From: Takakia lepidozioides | Lineage: Eukaryota > Streptophyta > Takakiopsida > Takakiales > Takakiaceae | NCBI GenBank assembly: GCA_030704615.1 | Contig: CM060732.1 | Span: forward strand, 60,183,053-60,247,052 | Reading direction: 5' to 3' | DNA: 64,000 nt | Shown: positions 1 through 10,849 of the stretch, one piece after another | How the letters are laid out: every line of letters starts with the position of its first letter | Position numbering within the stretch: the stretch's first letter is position 1 | Notes under the pieces: generated by a model | Told to the model about the DNA's origin: nothing | Database searches by the model: none | The model's input: only the letters and a program-made list of their open reading frames with translations | Made by a program: the position numbers and the translations under genes

Positions 1-1790
1 CACCGACCTTGCCAGAGGAAATTAGCAGTACTGCAGAATCTTGACCTTGTCTCATCCAAAGGCTCATTTTGGGGTTTTGCTTTGATACCTCTCTCCAAAC
101 CATACCCGTAAATGCTAAGTTCAGAATTAACTTCATTTTCAAAGCAGGTTGTCTATTCGGCCGAGTCATCACTTAGGGAGGCATTTTGTAGGTGCTCTGT
201 AGTAGTGCATAGATTTAGGTCTGGTTTTCTGTGGCTGGGTACTTTCTATGTCTAGCATACGATTTTGGGATTGCGTGGACATCAAAAAGCTCCTCTCTCT
301 TAACTCTCTCTTATCTCATGTGCACATACACACATCCACATTGGCCTGTTTGCCCATACCTCCATGAGGACATCCACACGAATATTGTACCGCTCGGCAA
401 GGTCTCACCCCGCTGAATCTTGTACACAAAATTGCCCATGGGCTGCTCCGCTTCACCCAGCCCCATCACAGTTAGTAACAAAAGGAAGCCACTCTTCCAA
501 TGCGCATCCAGACGAAAACGAACATCTAATACGGCGCCGTTAACATCATCAGGCCGAGTGCGAGACAAAACAACTCAGTAGTCTTGTAGCATTACATGAC
601 AGATCCAGTCAGAATTTACAGCAGATGAGAACACATGTAGCGGCCCATTGTACCACTGTTTCCAAAACTTACATAGAAGTTCCCACTCATTCCATGCAGC
701 TATAATGAGGGCCAGGGTGATAAGCAGCAGTGATACAAAGGCGAAAACACAGGTAATAATTCCACAAGGTACCTTTCGAAATTGTTCCTCGTTATTCTTG
801 TGCCACTGGAGAAATCGCCGTGGGTTTGGCCTGCCAGCCACCGGCAAACCTACTTATCTCGGGACATCTGGACACCAAAATCACTTGTCTTGTCTCTTTG
901 GGGAACTTGTATCTTATGGATGCCTTGACAAAGAGCGAATTGGAATGTGGAAGACCAGAATCGATGTAAACAGAGGCAAGTCCCATTACTGGACCAAGCC
1001 TTCAGCATCGCTAATGGCTACTATTCTAGTGTTCCACACCACATCATGGGTATGTGTCTCGTCAATTTCAAATTGACAAGTCTTAAGGACGTGCTAAAGC
1101 CAAATGGGAAGGTATCCACCCTAGGAATGTAACTTACTTCCTGTCGCCACCATCAGAAGCCACAGCTCTCGTGCAATGGAGTCATTCTCTTCGCGAGTGC
1201 CTCTGTCTCTGATGAACCCAACCGGCAGCAGGAAGCAATCACAGGAAAATAAAGACCGTAATTAGAGCAATTCAAGCAGTAGACAGTTCGTGAAATTCCC
1301 ACCATTCTTGCCCACTGTTGAGATTTGTTGCTTCGTGTAGTACGTGTAGAGATGCAATCGATCGCTTGTTAGTCAGCTCAAATGTTATATGCATTATGGA
1401 AAGACTTTCTCAAAAGCACCGTTCTTGGCAGAGGCCATGTGAACCCTGATCGATTACAAGCCACCGACCTGTCCAGCAATCTACCACCGTACTAGTGATA
1501 AACCACAAAGGTGGCCTGATAATCTCTACTCAATTGCTCATAAATTGCTCTTCCAATCATGCAAGATACTTGAAGAAACTGAAGCTACGAAATGGGTGAT
1601 CAAAACGACCTCAGAAATTCTCAGCTCCCTTCCCCTGGTCGGCTTTTCGCTCAATGCTCAATTACTTGGAATTACAGTCGGGCCGGGAGCTATTTTCACA
1701 GTTAACGCCCTTGCTTTTAAAAGAAAACACAACCCAAGCCGAAGGCGCCGCCAACGCACTTGGAGGACGTCAATGACACACTTCAGCAAC
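1..1790. repeat. Segmental duplication, copy 1
   Basis: This stretch closely matches 8766-10590 in the same orientation, with small indels and scattered substitutions. Position 1 corresponds to about 8766, so the copy probably continues beyond the left edge. The match ends near 1790, next to the shared string ACACTTCAGCAA. Copy 1 has about 60 extra bases near 985-1060, and copy 2 has an insert of about 80 bases near 10445-10525. The segment includes the 5' half of a LysM-domain gene (minus strand), broken here and apparently intact in copy 2. Confidence 0.9.
360..848 (-). pseudogene. Broken LysM-domain gene copy (5' exons only)
   Basis: This is the counterpart of two exons of the LysM gene at 7559-9618. 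The hydrophobic segment (SGFLLLLTVMGL) and the start of the first LysM (NFVYKIQRGETL) are readable on the minus strand at about 390-500, and the upstream exon (RFLQWHKNNEEQFRK) at about 773-848. Two lesions are visible against copy 2. Ten bases are missing near 396, which shifts the frame inside the first LysM, and the CAG splice acceptor before the LysM exon has become TGG. The third and later exons would lie beyond the left edge and cannot be judged. Confidence 0.75.
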
Positions 1791-2498
1791 CGTGGATGTA
1801 CAGGAGAATGAGAATGACGGAATATCAAAACACAAGAACTTTGTAGCAACTCTGTGTCGACAATTAAACAGAAACATAGTCACGTCCGAACCCAGCAAGG
1901 ACCCATCGTACAGGATGGAACAAAGAAGAAAGAGAGGGAGGCTACAGGGTACACTGAGTAAAGGAATCTCGAGAGAACTCTGGAGAGTTCAAGCTTACCG
2001 TATAGTGTGGGATTTTGAAACACTTCGTAGAGGTAGGTGTAAATATCAAGAATGAACAACCGCGCTCCTTACCTGTGTGGCTTCATCTCCTCCTCGACGA
2101 GTTGATGTAATCCAGCGTTAAATCTAAGAGCCACTTGATTATATTCCTCGATGCATTTTCCTTGACCGTTGTTCAGGAACATCTGTGCTGGAAGGCATCC
2201 GAGTGGCAGGAGACCACTCGCAATATGAAAACATGCGACATGTCCTGGGAACAGACAACATTCTTAACTAGCAGTGATTGAGGCGACCATACTGTTGAAT
2301 GCTATACCGCAACGCAGAACACATGGATTTAGAAACATCGTCAGCAGCACAGTTTCTCTGAAAGAACCGTAAAGAACTGCTCAAATTTGATAGTGGATGT
2401 GGAGGGTATCTTACTTAGTGATGTTAGTAAGGAAGTGGTGGGCTGCTCCACCATAGCCAGCGTACATCTTGAGCCTTGCATTAGCCAGCAAAGAATGA
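849..2498. other. No recognisable gene; rest of duplication copy 1 and unique flank
   Basis: Up to about 1790 this is the upstream flank of the broken LysM copy and matches 9620-10590. Open frames in both copies differ by as many amino-acid-changing as silent changes, which is not coding-like. From 1790 to 2498 I see only unique sequence with no recognised domain. Confidence 0.6.
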
Positions 2499-2582
2499 AC
2501 AGGCATCATCCATTCATTGCTTGCCTGTATTGCAAGACCCTAAACCCTAAACCCTAAACAGGCACCATCCATTCATTGCTTG
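2499..2582. repeat. Interstitial telomere repeat flanked by a short duplication
   Basis: Three perfect CCCTAAA units (2538-2558) are the plant telomere repeat. On both sides sits an almost identical 25-base string (2499-2523 and 2558-2582), differing at one base (ACAGGCAyCATCC...). A short telomeric insert between duplicated flanks is what repair of a staggered break with telomere-sequence capture would leave. That origin is inference. Confidence 0.85.
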
Positions 2583-2685
2583 ATTGCCTGTGGCATCACC
2601 CTACTCTACACCCCAATGAATGATGCCTGCAAACAATGTTCATGAATTTTGTCTTTCCTGGGCAATACACATTTTTGCTTTGTTA

Positions 2686-3080
2686 GAGCATCCGATCCCC
2701 ACCCTTGAGCCCCAAAGAGTCCGTGTAACGCCAATCTTACATGATCGGTTCCGGGCCTGTTGGGTTCTGTGGCGAAGCAGCCCCGACTCGCGCACACCCT
2801 TGCCCCTGAATTGCCCACGCTATCCCCGCGCACCTCGCCTCCCATGGGCAGGAAGGGGCGTGGTCGCTGCCATGCATGCGCTAGACATGGGCATGGTCAC
2901 ATTGACTTGGATTCAGGGGCCTATTCGGGGCCTGAATACAGCGCTCGGGTTCAGTGCACGGAACAATATTCAGTGCCAGCTTTTCATGGGATATAGGGTT
3001 CAGTGCAAGGGTGTGGACGTTTCCGCATTGTATACACTCATATTCCGTTGTGCCGGGTTCAGTGTAGGGTGGGGATGCTC
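2686..3080. mobile_element. PIF/Harbinger-type MITE (TTA target duplication)
   Basis: This is a 395-bp element with no coding capacity. Its ends are inverted: GAGCATCCGATCCCCACCCT on the left, and the reverse complement of the right end reads GAGCATCCCCACCCT. It is flanked by the 3-bp direct repeat TTA (2683-2685 and 3081-3083). A TWA target duplication with such ends is typical of PIF/Harbinger MITEs. The interior is GC-rich and has no recognised gene. Confidence 0.8.
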
Positions 3081-3108
3081 TTAGACTGGACTAATCTTGC
3101 TTCACATT

Positions 3109-4106
3109 ACCGTCCCTTATCAACCGTTTAGGCGATAATTAATTCAGATTGAAAGTGCTTAAGACGTTTTGGGAATTTTTCAAATTTTGGCCTAATTGCA
3201 CGGGAATTATGGGACCAAAGTGCCTAATGCCGAAGAATTCCAGCAAAAAACTTTCAAGCCTCTTCCCATGTTGTTTGTAATAAGATGAAAATATCATTGA
3301 ACAAAAATCAATACAAATATATGCCTGCGGAAATAACTTCCTACAAATCCCAATCTAGTGACTTAGTGAGCACCGTACGAGCTTGAGCCTTGGAGCACCG
3401 CGTACAACAAAGAGGTGCATTTTTAGGGTTTGCACGAAAATGAAGGGTAGCTGGAGCCTGCAAGCTTGGAGGCGATTTGAGCTGGGCCTGTTGGCATGGG
3501 ACAAGATGCCCATGGGCATTGGGTTTCTATTTTGTATTGTTATTCTTAAGAAAATAAACTTTTTTCTTTTCTCATGTGCCTAATTCAAAAAGCTTTTAGC
3601 ATAAGGATGCCTAATGTGAGAAATGGTTTGAGAAACGTGCCTAAGAGCATCTCTGCGGTGAGCACGGCACGTCAAACGCTATATGCCCGGGGTTACAAGG
3701 GCGACGGTAATTTTTGCAAGGACGGGTTGGTTGGAACTCCAGGGTTGGGACGGTACTAGACACAACAGAGATAGCCCCCGGGCAGCCCACCCCTTGATCA
3801 CAATCTGGGCGTGTTGATGAGGACATCATATCGCATTAACTCCCAAATAACTCACAAGTTTAATGTAGCGTGGTTGGCGGGGTCTCAGTATAATTGGCAA
3901 AAGTGCCTGGCAAGAGGCAGGATTAAGGTGGGCCGGTAGCAAATCTGCAGGGCTGAGCCAACTGTGGAGCACTTTTTTGGACCCAGCGCCCGGAGATTGC
4001 CGTTTTGGGGCAAGTGCCGCGGCACCGTGGAGATGCTCTAAGCAGTCTGTTTGGTTTTTACTAATTATTAGGCGCAAAAATGCCTAAACCGTTGATAAGG
4101 GACGGT
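3109..4106. mobile_element. Inverted-repeat element carrying a nested MITE
   Basis: The ends are near-perfect 25-bp inverted repeats: ACCGTCCCTTATCAACCG... at 3109-3133 and its complement at 4082-4106. ATT directly flanks both ends (3106-3108 and 4107-4109), although a TA duplication, as in mariner/Stowaway elements, also fits. Inside, the short motif TGCCTAA recurs near both ends. There is no transposase, so it is non-autonomous. A separate MITE (3645-4038) sits in the middle. The superfamily is uncertain. Confidence 0.65.
3645..4038. mobile_element. PIF/Harbinger-type MITE nested in a second element
   Basis: This 394-bp element has imperfect terminal inverted repeats of about 23 bp. The left end is GAGCATCTCTGCGGTGAGCA, and the right end complemented reads GAGCATCTCCACGGTGCCGC. 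It is flanked by the 3-bp direct repeat TAA (3642-3644 and 4039-4041). Length, end sequence and target duplication resemble the MITE at 2686-3080, so the two probably belong to one superfamily. Confidence 0.82.
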
Positions 4107-5308
4107 ATTTTGTTGCCTAGTTGGTTTTTGGTGCATGTTGGGTGGTGTGGTGTTGCAGGCCACCCTATGTTGCAGTGGGCAAAGTCTTTATGACTGAGGT
4201 TCAATTTCTCCATAGGGTACTTTATAGATTAGACTTCCTGTTAACTGTCTTTGTGTTGTGACTTCTAAGTTATGTGCTTCAATGGTGCTGCCAATACTGC
4301 ATTTGTATGTTGCCAAATTACACCCATCAGCACTTCAACCATAGCCTAAATGAGTCAGTACTTATGGATTTCCATTCGCCAGCTTGTGTCTACAAGCAAA
4401 TGGATGGTGTCGCATAATCCAGCCACCAGACTCAAACTCTGTAGCCACTCTTTTCGGAATCAGATTCTCTGCTATAAGTAGCCACACCAACTGAATCTTC
4501 CCCTCCCAAGGTGCCACTCATGCCTCATTCAAAATTCAAGAAAAAAATCCCTGCTGCCAGAGATTGCCAAGGAGGAAGGCTTGGTATCCATCTGTATTGA
4601 ACTGTTGAATTGTGCACTTTTAGTGCATCAAGGCTTTTCTAGGAATTCCCTACATATGTCCCGCTTTGCCTTGCAGCGATGAATGCAACTTGGTCCTGTA
4701 AGGCTGTGGCGCCAGATAGAAGACTTTTGGACATATACTTCACCCCTACCTCACAAGGACAAGCGATGTTGCTCTGTGTGATCCACACAAAAGGAGTGGG
4801 AGAGAGCTACAAGGGTCAGAAGGGACAAAACAGGCTTTGAATTTCATACAGAACATCCAAAGAAAAATTTGTGTACTCATCAGCCAGCAGTCATGCTCCT
4901 GTAACTGGCATGACCACCAACATCATCTCAAGCCTCTCTTTTCAATTACAGGGTCTTAAATTTGAGAGTCCTGCACTTGGCCAGTACAGCAAACCACTGT
5001 TCATGAATGTGGAAGTGGATTTTGCACAACCCGTACTTCCAGCAAATTTTGACCTTGCCAGATCGGCAGCCCACATGCAGGAACCCCTGGTTAGACCTAT
5101 CCAAAACACTGAGGATAAGCACAAATTGAAATGCAGCCATATATCCAGAACTGAAATGTTGGTGACTGACTCTGTTTAGCAAGTCTTCAGCTATGTTAGC
5201 TTTCAAATTGAATGTACAGTGACTAAAAACTAGTGTTGCACAGAAAGGCACCACCCAGCTCTTAATAAATTCACGAATGAACTTGACACATCACACCAGC
5301 AAACATTC
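4107..5308. other. No recognisable gene; 3' flank of the plastid S10 gene
   Basis: This is unique sequence. The part nearest 5308 probably holds the 3' untranslated region of the minus-strand S10 gene. Open frames on both strands at 4871-5254 show no known domain and overlap one another antisense. I see no gene here. Confidence 0.5.
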
Positions 5309-5950
5309 TTATGACAGCTTCACCTCAACATCAACACCAGCAGGCAAATCCAGTTGCATCAAGGCATCAACCGTTTGTGCATTGGGATTTTCGAGGTCAA
5401 TAAGGCGCCGGTGTGTTCGAATCTCAAAATGCTCTCGTGAGTCTTTGTTTACGTGCGGGGAACGTAATACACAGTACACCCGTTTCTTGGTTGGCAGTGG
5501 AACAGGCCCCATTGTTTGAGAATTTGAATTTCGAGCAGCTTCCAGAATTTGCTGGCATGCTTGTTCTATCAGAGGGACCCAGTAGGAGCGCAGCTTGATA
5601 CGAATTTTTTGCTTGGGGACAGCCTGACCAATATGTTACAGAAGAAGTCAGTCAGAGAGACATTAACACACAATCTGGCTATTTCTCAACTCCTGATTAA
5701 AGCTCTGCACAATGCACAACATTTCAGCTGCATGTAGCTCGACACGAGAGTCAGAAAAACTGAAGTGTCTATTCTGAAATGACCACAACACTCAGAATAC
5801 TGTTGGAAGGGCAATGTACTTAGAAATATGCTGCGCAGCAACCTTAGCAGAGTCATGCTACTAAGCAAAATTTCCACCAGGTAGTCCAAGGCTCCCAGGC
5901 CTGTCAAGCCAGACCAAAAACCCTGGACATTCACTAGTACCTGTGAATGC

Positions 5951-5981
<31 letters not shown>

Positions 5982-6742
5982 TACATTCGCTTTTAAATCC
6001 TCTATAGGGTAAAGTGCCCGCGGATAACTAAACCTCCTCGAGTTCGTGTGGGGTTGTAACGCACCATGAATGTGGAATTCGATCCCCAAAATCCAATAGT
6101 CACGTGCGGTTCGCTGGCATTGACCACTCACAGCAAACATGTAGCTAATTTTAACAGCACTACTGCGGCCATCAACCTCAACAAAGGCATCACCATGTAG
6201 TTGCGAATCTACTGCCAGTCACACTGCAGGGTAAGAGGGAGTGAGTGAGAGGTGTGGGTGAGAGGTCTTACCAGAGGAGGAGCACCAGTGGCAACTGCTG
6301 CCCTAACTGACAAGCTTAGGTTGTTCTGCTTTCTGGAGGTGCTAGCACACGCTTCCCACAAGAAGCTAACTGGTCTTGAACTTGACACAGGTCCATGTGC
6401 CCGGAGACCTTCGAATGTGGACAGATAAGTGACAGCCTGCAATAGCTGATTTTAGAATCCCACTGAATCGGACCATGAAATTTACGAGAAGGCCCAGACA
6501 CCATGCAATTTCTACTGACAAAATATCCATGTATTTGGCAAGAGAAACTGATACCAAATTCACCAGTGCTGTATTGCAACTACTTTATGAGGATCTCGGG
6601 CACAGCCCAGAGGACGTACCCCGGACGATGAAGAAGCCCCACGAGAGCGTGAGGGCGGAGACGCAAAGGCCGAGTAGTGGGAGACAGAGGACGATGCCAC
6701 AGCCAGAGATGTGAGAGCAGGTGTTGCCATGGTGGACGCCAT
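5309..6742 (-). CDS. RPS10: 30S ribosomal protein S10, plastid (nuclear-encoded)
   Basis: Component of the small subunit of the plastid ribosome. The proposed model has three coding exons: 6742-6620, 6436-6272 and 5623-5309 (TAA stop). Joined, they give about 200 residues, close to plant plastid S10. The first 90 or so residues are Ser/Ala-rich and basic (start MASTMATPALTSL), as expected for a transit peptide. The S10 domain follows, with KIRIKLRSYWVPLIEQAC, GPVPLPTKKRVYCVLRSPHV, HFEIRTHRRLIDL and the C-terminal LDLPAGVDVEVKL. All introns are phase 0 and GT-AG. The 5623 acceptor and 6272 donor are clear; the exon 1 donor (GGG|GTACGT at 6620) could instead lie about 27 bases downstream. A further small exon between 5623 and 6272 is not excluded. 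Identification of the last exon is secure. Confidence 0.9.
5949..5981. repeat. GT/GA dinucleotide microsatellite
   Basis: A run of GT units passes directly into a run of GA units. It lies inside the proposed second intron of the plastid S10 gene. Confidence 0.95.
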
Positions 6743-7558
6743 CGTTGAGAAGAGATAAGAACCCGAGATGGGCGTAAGATGTAGGTAAGCGTAGCCCAGA
6801 GCAGCCGATGGACGGATGATTGAAGGATTGAAGGTAGGAACTAGGAACCTACAGATGATTTCCTTCGGCTTCACCCAAATTTCACCCAGAGCACCCTGCT
6901 CTCGGGTGAGATTTGGAGTGTGGTTCATGCACACTAGTTTTTCATACATTTTAACAAATCAGAAGATGGCGGAAAACTTAGTACATGTTCCTGAACTGCC
7001 CAAGTTCTGGAATTTTAAGCCTTCTGACAATTTCTGACTTGTAGTCATCTCCTACTTGTACTCCACGGCTTGATAACATTGGAATTTTTGAGGGTGTTGG
7101 AGTGACTCCATTATAACTCAGAGAACTTGTCGGAAGAAAATTCCTTCATGCATTGTGATGAACAAGTGTTGCAATGGCTGCCTCAGAACTGACACTCCTA
7201 TATGGGCTGACTTTACCTATCCAACAGTAAAAGGCTTAAATACATCCTTTTAGGGGGCACTGAAAAATGTGGAAGCAGTAGTCAAATAGAAACAGATCCA
7301 ATCTAAATATACTCAACATTTGTGCAAATGCACATACATGCAGTGTGTGGTGAGGGTCGTATAGCTCTTTCTCTCACTTGCTTTACACTTTCCTTGCCAT
7401 TTTCCTAGACTCTTTTTTCAGCCACTTTAAATGGAGACCATGGGTAAGGCCTAGCTATGCAAAATCTCGACAAGTGCCCTCTACAAATAGTGAAATGTAC
7501 AGTGTCGAATTGCAGATGGCAAAAGTCCATCAGGGTGGTACACAGTACTGATGCGCAC
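6743..7558. other. Intergenic: S10 promoter side and LysM gene 3' flank
   Basis: About 0.8 kb separates the S10 start codon (6742) from the LysM gene stop (7559). Both genes are on the minus strand. No other coding domain is visible. Confidence 0.5.
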
Positions 7559-9618
7559 TTATCTCCCCACTCCGACATCCTCAGTCTCTGCTTCCTCTGC
7601 CTCTGGTACCAAAATGACATCACCTGCATGATTCAAATGCTCTCTGTATGTTAACCAAACACTAAATCAGAGCACCATCACACATATTGGTGGCCTTTGA
7701 CGCAAACCACACGGGCTTTATCTTGACCAATGTAACCTTGGAAACTGCAAGCAACCGCAGTTAAGTTGTTTCTCAGTGCAGTTAGGATATCTACATCACT
7801 TCCTCAAGCCATACAATCTGGCGTGAGCTACAAAACTACCACTTGTAGGGTGCAAGTCTCATAAAAGAGTACAAATCTTGCAAGAAGGGACTGAAACTAT
7901 GACCACACCCAGAGTATTGATGGTTTAATTTAACACTCTGTTGCAAATCATCAGGCTGCAGTTACCTTCTTTGTAAGTATTCTTTGTAAGTACCGAGCTG
8001 TGACATTCATTCCATACCTTGCAGCATCACAGCTACATTTTATTCATATGATACCAATGATACTGTACCTGAAACAATAAAATTGGGATCTTCTATCCCA
8101 TTGGCAGCCTGCAGAGCCTGAATCTTTATACCAAATTTGCGAGACAGAGCATAAAGCGTGTCTCCCTGCAAAATCAAAACAAACCACAAACAAGAAACAT
8201 GGTGGGACGTGTGACATTGCCTTACAGCCCACATCCTCTCTCTGACATGTAAGGCAAGCAGCCATGATCACTCATATGTAGCCCAACCTACTCAAGAAAC
8301 AAGGTACCTATGGAAAACTCAATCCCTTCTACGTAGCTGCTCACTCAGTGTATGGAATCTGAGGGTCTGAGACACTTCACTCCTGTCTGAAAATGTCCTT
8401 GTTACATTAGCCCTTGGAAAAGAACTATCGCGGTATTCACCAGTTCAACCTTATACTTTGTGTACCAATATTCATGTCAGTAACAGATCCTCATCCCCGC
8501 AACTTTGGGAGTATAATTTGACTGCAATGAAAGGGATGGAGAGTACCTTCTTGATCACGTATGTCTTTGGAACCCATATCTCCTGTCCTGGGACAATGTT
8601 TTCAGCACTCAAAATACTGTTTGCCTGTACCAATTCGAGACCCCATTCAGTTTAGGCAGCAACCACAGTTTGTTCCATTGCTGCAAAGAAGAGTGGATAC
8701 CTTCAATCTATGCCCATGTGTGCCCCACCTGCAGTACAGGGTTGAGTATGTACATCCAAGTGTTTGAAGACCTTGCCAGGGAAATTAGCAGTATTGCAGA
8801 ATCTTGACCTTGTCTCATCAAAACTCTTAATTTGGGATCTTGCTTTGATACCTCTCTCCGAACCATACCCGTAAATGCTTAGTTCAGAATTAACTTCATT
8901 TTCAAAACAGAATGTCTATTCAGAGGCGGGTCGCCACCTAGCAGAGGCATTTTGTAAGTGCTTTGTAGTAGTGCATAGATTTAGGTCTGGTTTTCTGTGG
9001 CTGGGTACTTTCTATGTCTAGCATACGATTTTGGGCTTGCGTGGACATCAAAAAGCTCCTCTCTCTTAACTCTCTCTTATCTCATGTGCACATACACACC
9101 TACATTGGCCTGTTTGCCCATACCTCCATGAGGATATCCACGCGAATATTGTACCGCTCGGCAATCTCCCACAAGGTCTCACCCCGCTGAATCTTGTACA
9201 CAAAATTGCCCATTGGCTGCTCCGCTTCACCGGCCAGCCCCATCACAGTTAGTAACAAAAGGAAGCCACTCTTCTGATGCACATCCAGAAAAAGACAAAC
9301 ATCTAATACAGCACAGTTAAAGGTTGATTCTGGTGTTCAGATTTCTTCAGGAAAGCTCGACCATAGAAGAATACCCTGTTCTTCAGCATATGAGAACACA
9401 TGTAGCGGCCCATTGTACCACTGTTTCCAAAACTTGCATAGAAGTTCCCATTCATTCCATGCAGCTATGATGAGAGCCAGGGTGATAAGCAGCTGTGATA
9501 CAATTTCAAAGGCAAAAATATATGTAATAAGTTTACAAGGTACCTTGCGAAATTGTTCCTCGTTATTCTTGTGCCACTGGAGAAATCGCCATGGGTTTGG
9601 CCTGCCAGCCACCGGCAA
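7559..9618 (-). CDS. Membrane-anchored protein with two LysM domains
   Basis: LysM domains bind N-acetylglucosamine-containing glycans such as chitin or peptidoglycan; this protein's ligand is unknown. Proposed exons on the minus strand are about 9618-9544, 9273-9124, 8624-8547, 8165-8069 and 7623-7559 (TAA). The last four join in frame to 129 residues plus stop. They hold a hydrophobic stretch (FLLLLTVMGLA), LysM1 (YKIQRGETLWEIAERYNIRV, then IVPGQEIWVPK) and LysM2 (GDTLYALSRKFGIKIQALQA, then FIVSGDVILVPEAEE). The acidic tail ends DVGVGR. LysM1 is split by an intron after DILME. The first exon here has no ATG, so translation must begin further upstream, possibly at 10638. It could be a type II membrane protein or a secreted one. 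The 5' half lies in the duplicated segment. Confidence 0.72.
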
Positions 9619-10590
9619 ACCTACTTATCTCGGGATATCTGGACACCCAAATCACTTGTCTTGTCTCTTCGGGAAACTTGTATCTTATCGATGCCTTGAT
9701 AGAGAGCGAATTGGAATGTGGAAGACCAGAATCAACATGAACAGAGGCAATTCCCACATATCATGGGTATGTGTTAAGGTCTTAAGGACGTGCTAAAGCC
9801 AAATTTGAAGGTATCCACACTAGGCAAATAATCGAAATGTAACTTACTTCCTGTCGCCACCATCAGAAGCCATAGCTCTCGTGCAATGGAGTCGTTCTCT
9901 TCGCGAGTGCCTCTGTCTCTGATGAACCCAACCAGCAACAGGAAGCAATCACAGGAATATAAAGAGCGTAATTAGAGCAATTCAAGCAGTAGACAGTTCG
10001 TGAAATTTCCCAACATTCTTGCCCACTGTTGACATTTGTTGCTACGTGTAGAGATGCCATCGATCGCTTGTTAGTCAGCTCAAATTTTATATGCATTATG
10101 GAACGACTTTCTCAAAAGCACCGTTCTTGGCAGAGGCCATGTCTGATCGATTACAAGCCACCGACCTGGCCAGCAATCTACCACCGTACTAGTGATATAC
10201 CACAAAGGTGGCCTGATAATCTCTACTCAATTGCTCATAAATTGCTCTTCCAATCATGCAAGATACTTGAAGGAACTGACAGCTACGAAATGGGTGACCA
10301 AAAACGACCTCAGAAATTCTCAGCTCCCTTCCCCTGGTCGTCTTTCGCTCAAAGCTCAGTTACTTGGAATCACAGTGGGGCCTGGAGCTATTTTCACAAT
10401 TAACCTGCCCTTGCTTTTTCAAAGAAAACACAACCCAAGCCGAGGGCTGATGGTTCAATGGCTGACGGATGCGATCGCAGATGAATGCATGGGAAAACAA
10501 AAAAACACGTCACAAACACAGGATTCTCACAAGAGGCACCGCCAACGCAGTGTGAGAACGCCAATGACACACTTCAGCAAGCGCAGTTGA
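8766..10590. repeat. Segmental duplication, copy 2
   Basis: Direct-orientation match to 1-1790, about 8.77 kb away. It covers the first LysM exon of the gene on the minus strand, the intron before it and the upstream region. The duplication breakpoint near 10585 falls inside or next to a possible first coding exon (about 10550-10638). If so, the other copy also lost its start codon when it was made. Confidence 0.9.
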
Positions 10591-10638
10591 AGCCGACACC
10601 AGCCTTGAGCTTCTACTCAGCGGTAACACCAACGCCAT
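10532..10638 (-). CDS. Possible first coding exon of the LysM gene
   Basis: An ATG at 10638 opens MALVLPLSRSSRLVSASTAL, a Ser/Arg/Ala-rich start typical of an organelle or secretory leader. It is preceded on the minus strand by a GA-rich leader (the CT run at 10701-10730 on the plus strand), a common plant 5' untranslated feature. A usable donor GT lies near 10531, and a weaker one near 10573. The join to the exon at 9618 was not resolved by phase, so the link is inference. Confidence 0.35.
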
Positions 10639-10700
10639 AGCACATCCACCTCCTTCACTTTCTTCTCTACAAACCCACACGTACAAACACCCACACACGA

Positions 10701-10740
10701 TCTTCTCTCTCTCTCTCTCTTTCGCTCTCTTTACTCGTTG
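10701..10740. repeat. CT microsatellite
   Basis: TC dinucleotide run with a few interruptions, followed by a CAGA-rich stretch near 10755-10775. On the minus strand this is GA-rich and could be the leader of the LysM gene. Confidence 0.9.
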
Positions 10741-10849
10741 AAATTGAACCTCACAGACACAGACAGACAGACAGCTCCGATTCTCTCTCTCTTTCTTCGA
10801 GTAAACAGAAACACGCACAGCACAGTACAGAGGAGAGTGAGGTCTAGGA

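Noticed and set aside
4871-5254. Overlapping open frames on both strands downstream of the plastid S10 gene
   Set aside because: Each is about 100 codons without domain, and they lie where the S10 3' untranslated region is expected.
9563-9757. Minus-strand frame upstream of the LysM gene, conserved in both duplicate copies
   Set aside because: It begins without ATG, differs between copies at many amino-acid positions and ends at a stop that blocks joining to the next exon in that frame. Treated as non-coding.
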